Below are positions 5,694-6,966 of a stretch of DNA of 6,966 bases, in pieces (positions within the stretch are counted from its first letter, which is position 1; each line of letters begins with the position of its first letter). This stretch comes from Bacteroidota bacterium (lineage in GTDB: Bacteria; Bacteroidota; Ignavibacteria; UBA10030; UBA6906). Where the stretch lies: positions 1-6,966 of the forward strand of contig JAGDMJ010000178.1 of the NCBI GenBank assembly GCA_017860555.1. Direction: 5' to 3'. Below the pieces are notes generated by a model. The model saw only the letters and a list, made by a program, of their open reading frames with translations, did no database searches and was not told the DNA's origin. A program made the translations under genes and the position numbers.

Positions 5694-6842
5694 ATGAAAG
5701 CAAAACTTGTCCTCGAAAACGGTACGGTCTTCACGGGTGAGAGCTTTGGAGCCCCGGGAGAGGTGGCCGGCGAAGTCGTTTTCAATACGAGCCTCTCCGG
5801 GTACCAGGAGATCTTCACAGACCCCTCATACTCCGGACAGATCGTTACCATGACTTACCCCCTGATTGGGAACTATGGCATCAATCTCGATGATGCCGAA
5901 TCGGCCAAACCACAGGTCGCGGGGGTAATTGTCAAGGAGTATTTTGACTTCTACAGCAACCAGAGAGCATCCGGCAGCCTGGGAGACTGGCTGAAAGAAC
6001 ATGGCATCGTGGCGATCCAGGGGATTGACACCAGGATGCTCACCAGGATGCTTCGGACCGACGGTGCGATGCGAGGCGTTCTCTCCAGCGCCGACCTGGA
6101 CGACGCGAGCCTCGCGAAGAAAGTGGAAGCTGTTCCACGCATGCTTAACCTGGACCTGGCAACCAAGGTTACGTGTGGGGCGCCATATGAGTGGGGAGAA
6201 GTGGACGGTACGCCGTTCGCCCTCCCGACGCTTGTTGCGCAGCCTGAGGAGACGAAGTTCAACGTCGTTGCGTATGACTTCGGCATCAAACGGAACATCC
6301 TCCGCCGCCTCGTGGGATACGGCTGTGCCGTTACCGTCGTGCCGGCCACCTACCCGGCAGAGAAGATCCTGGAGCTCGATCCGGACGGCATATTTCTCTC
6401 GAACGGCCCGGGGGACCCGGCGGCCGTGCTGGTGGCGGTTGAGAATATCAAGCAGCTCATCGGCAAGAAGCCGATCTTCGGCATATGTCTCGGTCACCAG
6501 CTCATTGCCTTGGCACTTGGAGGAAAGACCTTCAAGCTGAAGTTCGGCCACCGCGGAGGCAATCATCCGGTGAAGAATCTTCTGACCGGCCAAATTGAAA
6601 TCACCTCCCAGAACCACGGTTTTGCCGTCGATCCGGAGTCGCTAGACAACGCCCGAATCGAGATCACGCATATGAACCTGAACGACGGGACTAACGAGGG
6701 TTTCCGCCATCGGGAGCTTCCGCTGTTTTCAGTTCAGTATCATCCGGAGGCCTCGCCGGGCCCGCATGACAGCGACTACCTGTTCAGGGACTTTGTCGCG
6801 ATGATGAAGTCCGGCACGCCGGTCGTTGCTTCAACCCCCTAG
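5694..6842 (+). CDS. carA: Carbamoyl-phosphate synthase small (glutaminase) subunit
   Basis: CarA hydrolyses glutamine and channels ammonia to CarB, which makes carbamoyl phosphate for pyrimidine and arginine synthesis in the cytoplasm. From ATG 5694 the product has 382 residues, the same as E. coli CarA, and starts with the typical MKAKLVLENGTVFTGESFGA. The N-terminal CPSase small-chain domain covers about 1-140 (NTSLSGYQEIFTDPSYSGQI at 31-50, AIQGIDTRMLTRMLR at 107-121). The class I glutamine amidotransferase domain covers about 188-375, with FLSNGPGDP (234-242), the nucleophile Cys265 in GICLGHQ, and His350 with Glu352 in QYHPEA completing the triad. TSQNHGF (304-310) is also conserved. 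All catalytic residues are present. A longer version from GTG 5676 would add six residues (MDNLET) but has a poorly placed SD. The leader contains a DnaA box. carB is not the next gene. No promoter with good -35 and -10 boxes is evident in the AT-rich gap. Confidence 0.97.
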   Translation: MKAKLVLENGTVFTGESFGAPGEVAGEVVFNTSLSGYQEIFTDPSYSGQIVTMTYPLIGNYGINLDDAESAKPQVAGVIVKEYFDFYSNQRASGSLGDWLKEHGIVAIQGIDTRMLTRMLRTDGAMRGVLSSADLDDASLAKKVEAVPRMLNLDLATKVTCGAPYEWGEVDGTPFALPTLVAQPEETKFNVVAYDFGIKRNILRRLVGYGCAVTVVPATYPAEKILELDPDGIFLSNGPGDPAAVLVAVENIKQLIGKKPIFGICLGHQLIALALGGKTFKLKFGHRGGNHPVKNLLTGQIEITSQNHGFAVDPESLDNARIEITHMNLNDGTNEGFRHRELPLFSVQYHPEASPGPHDSDYLFRDFVAMMKSGTPVVASTP

Positions 6843-6853
6843 CGCTTCTCGTC

Positions 6854-6966
6854 GTGGCCCAGAGAGATTCATCTGGATATGAAGTCCTTCCCCATGTGTA
6901 TGACCGGTGGCAGGACACTTATGGACGGGACTTTACGACAGTCATTCTTCCCCGGCTTCTCGCTTC
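6854..6966 (+). CDS. Probable SAM-dependent methyltransferase, N-terminal fragment (runs off the window)
   Basis: An open frame starts at GTG 6854, 11 bases after the carA stop, and continues to the window end (37 codons visible). Residues 8-27, with GYEVLPHVYDRWQDTYG followed by RDFTTVILPRLLA, resemble the N-terminal lead-in of class I methyltransferases, which often begin with a pattern like ..YD.W...YG.DY...ILP.LL before the SAM-binding glycine loop. That loop would be outside the window, so substrate and even family are tentative. No SD precedes the GTG, which weakens the start, but it is the only ATG or GTG start seen in this frame near the carA end. A competing frame from ATG 6879 (MKSFPMCMTGG) is also open to the end but resembles nothing. 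If real, the gene may be cotranscribed with carA. Confidence 0.5.
   Translation, partial: MAQRDSSGYEVLPHVYDRWQDTYGRDFTTVILPRLLA

Noticed and set aside
5826..6617. 263-codon open frame on the - strand
   Set aside because: It is antisense to the conserved core of carA, and its product shows no family features.
1..6966. tRNA, rRNA, CRISPR array or complete insertion sequence
   Set aside because: I looked for cloverleaf ends, direct repeats with regular spacing and terminal inverted repeats and saw none; only the transposase relic suggests mobile DNA.

Overview
The window (about 57% G+C by eye) holds four complete or nearly complete housekeeping and accessory genes, all on the + strand, and a partial gene at each edge. 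The layout is: 3' part of a large PIG-L/LmbE-type protein (1-1959); a secreted or periplasmic NHL beta-propeller protein starting one base after its stop (1961-2863); a 320-base gap with a probable relic of a REP-associated (Y1) transposase and a textbook promoter; ssb (3184-3621) with a strong intrinsic terminator; ggt, gamma-glutamyltransferase (3800-5509); an AT-rich gap with three perfect-consensus DnaA boxes; carA (5694-6842); and a short open frame at the right edge that looks like the start of a SAM-dependent methyltransferase.

The organism looks like a member of the Bacteroidota/Chlorobiota (FCB) assemblage, perhaps an Ignavibacteria-like lineage. The main reason is the first gene. 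The combination of a PIG-L deacetylase domain, a long middle region, a GATase-like (ThuA/DJ-1-like) domain and a C-terminal HPN..DW.NWV motif is one I associate with that group. Visible Shine-Dalgarno sequences before ssb and carA and a canonical TTGACA-17-TAAAAT promoter argue against the Bacteroidia proper, which typically use other promoter elements and rarely use SD sites. This assignment is an inference; no rRNA is present.

Functionally, PIG-L and NHL form a probable two-gene transcription unit. ssb is a single-gene unit with its own promoter and terminator. ggt encodes an exported enzyme of glutathione/gamma-glutamyl metabolism. carA supplies the glutaminase subunit for carbamoyl phosphate synthesis (pyrimidines and arginine), and carB does not follow directly.

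The most interesting points are the DnaA-box cluster between ggt and carA (a candidate replication origin, DnaA titration site or DnaA-controlled carA promoter), the apparent loss of the expected metal-binding histidines in the PIG-L domain, and the transposase relic upstream of the ssb promoter. I did not find a CRISPR array, tRNA, rRNA or a clearly new multi-gene system.
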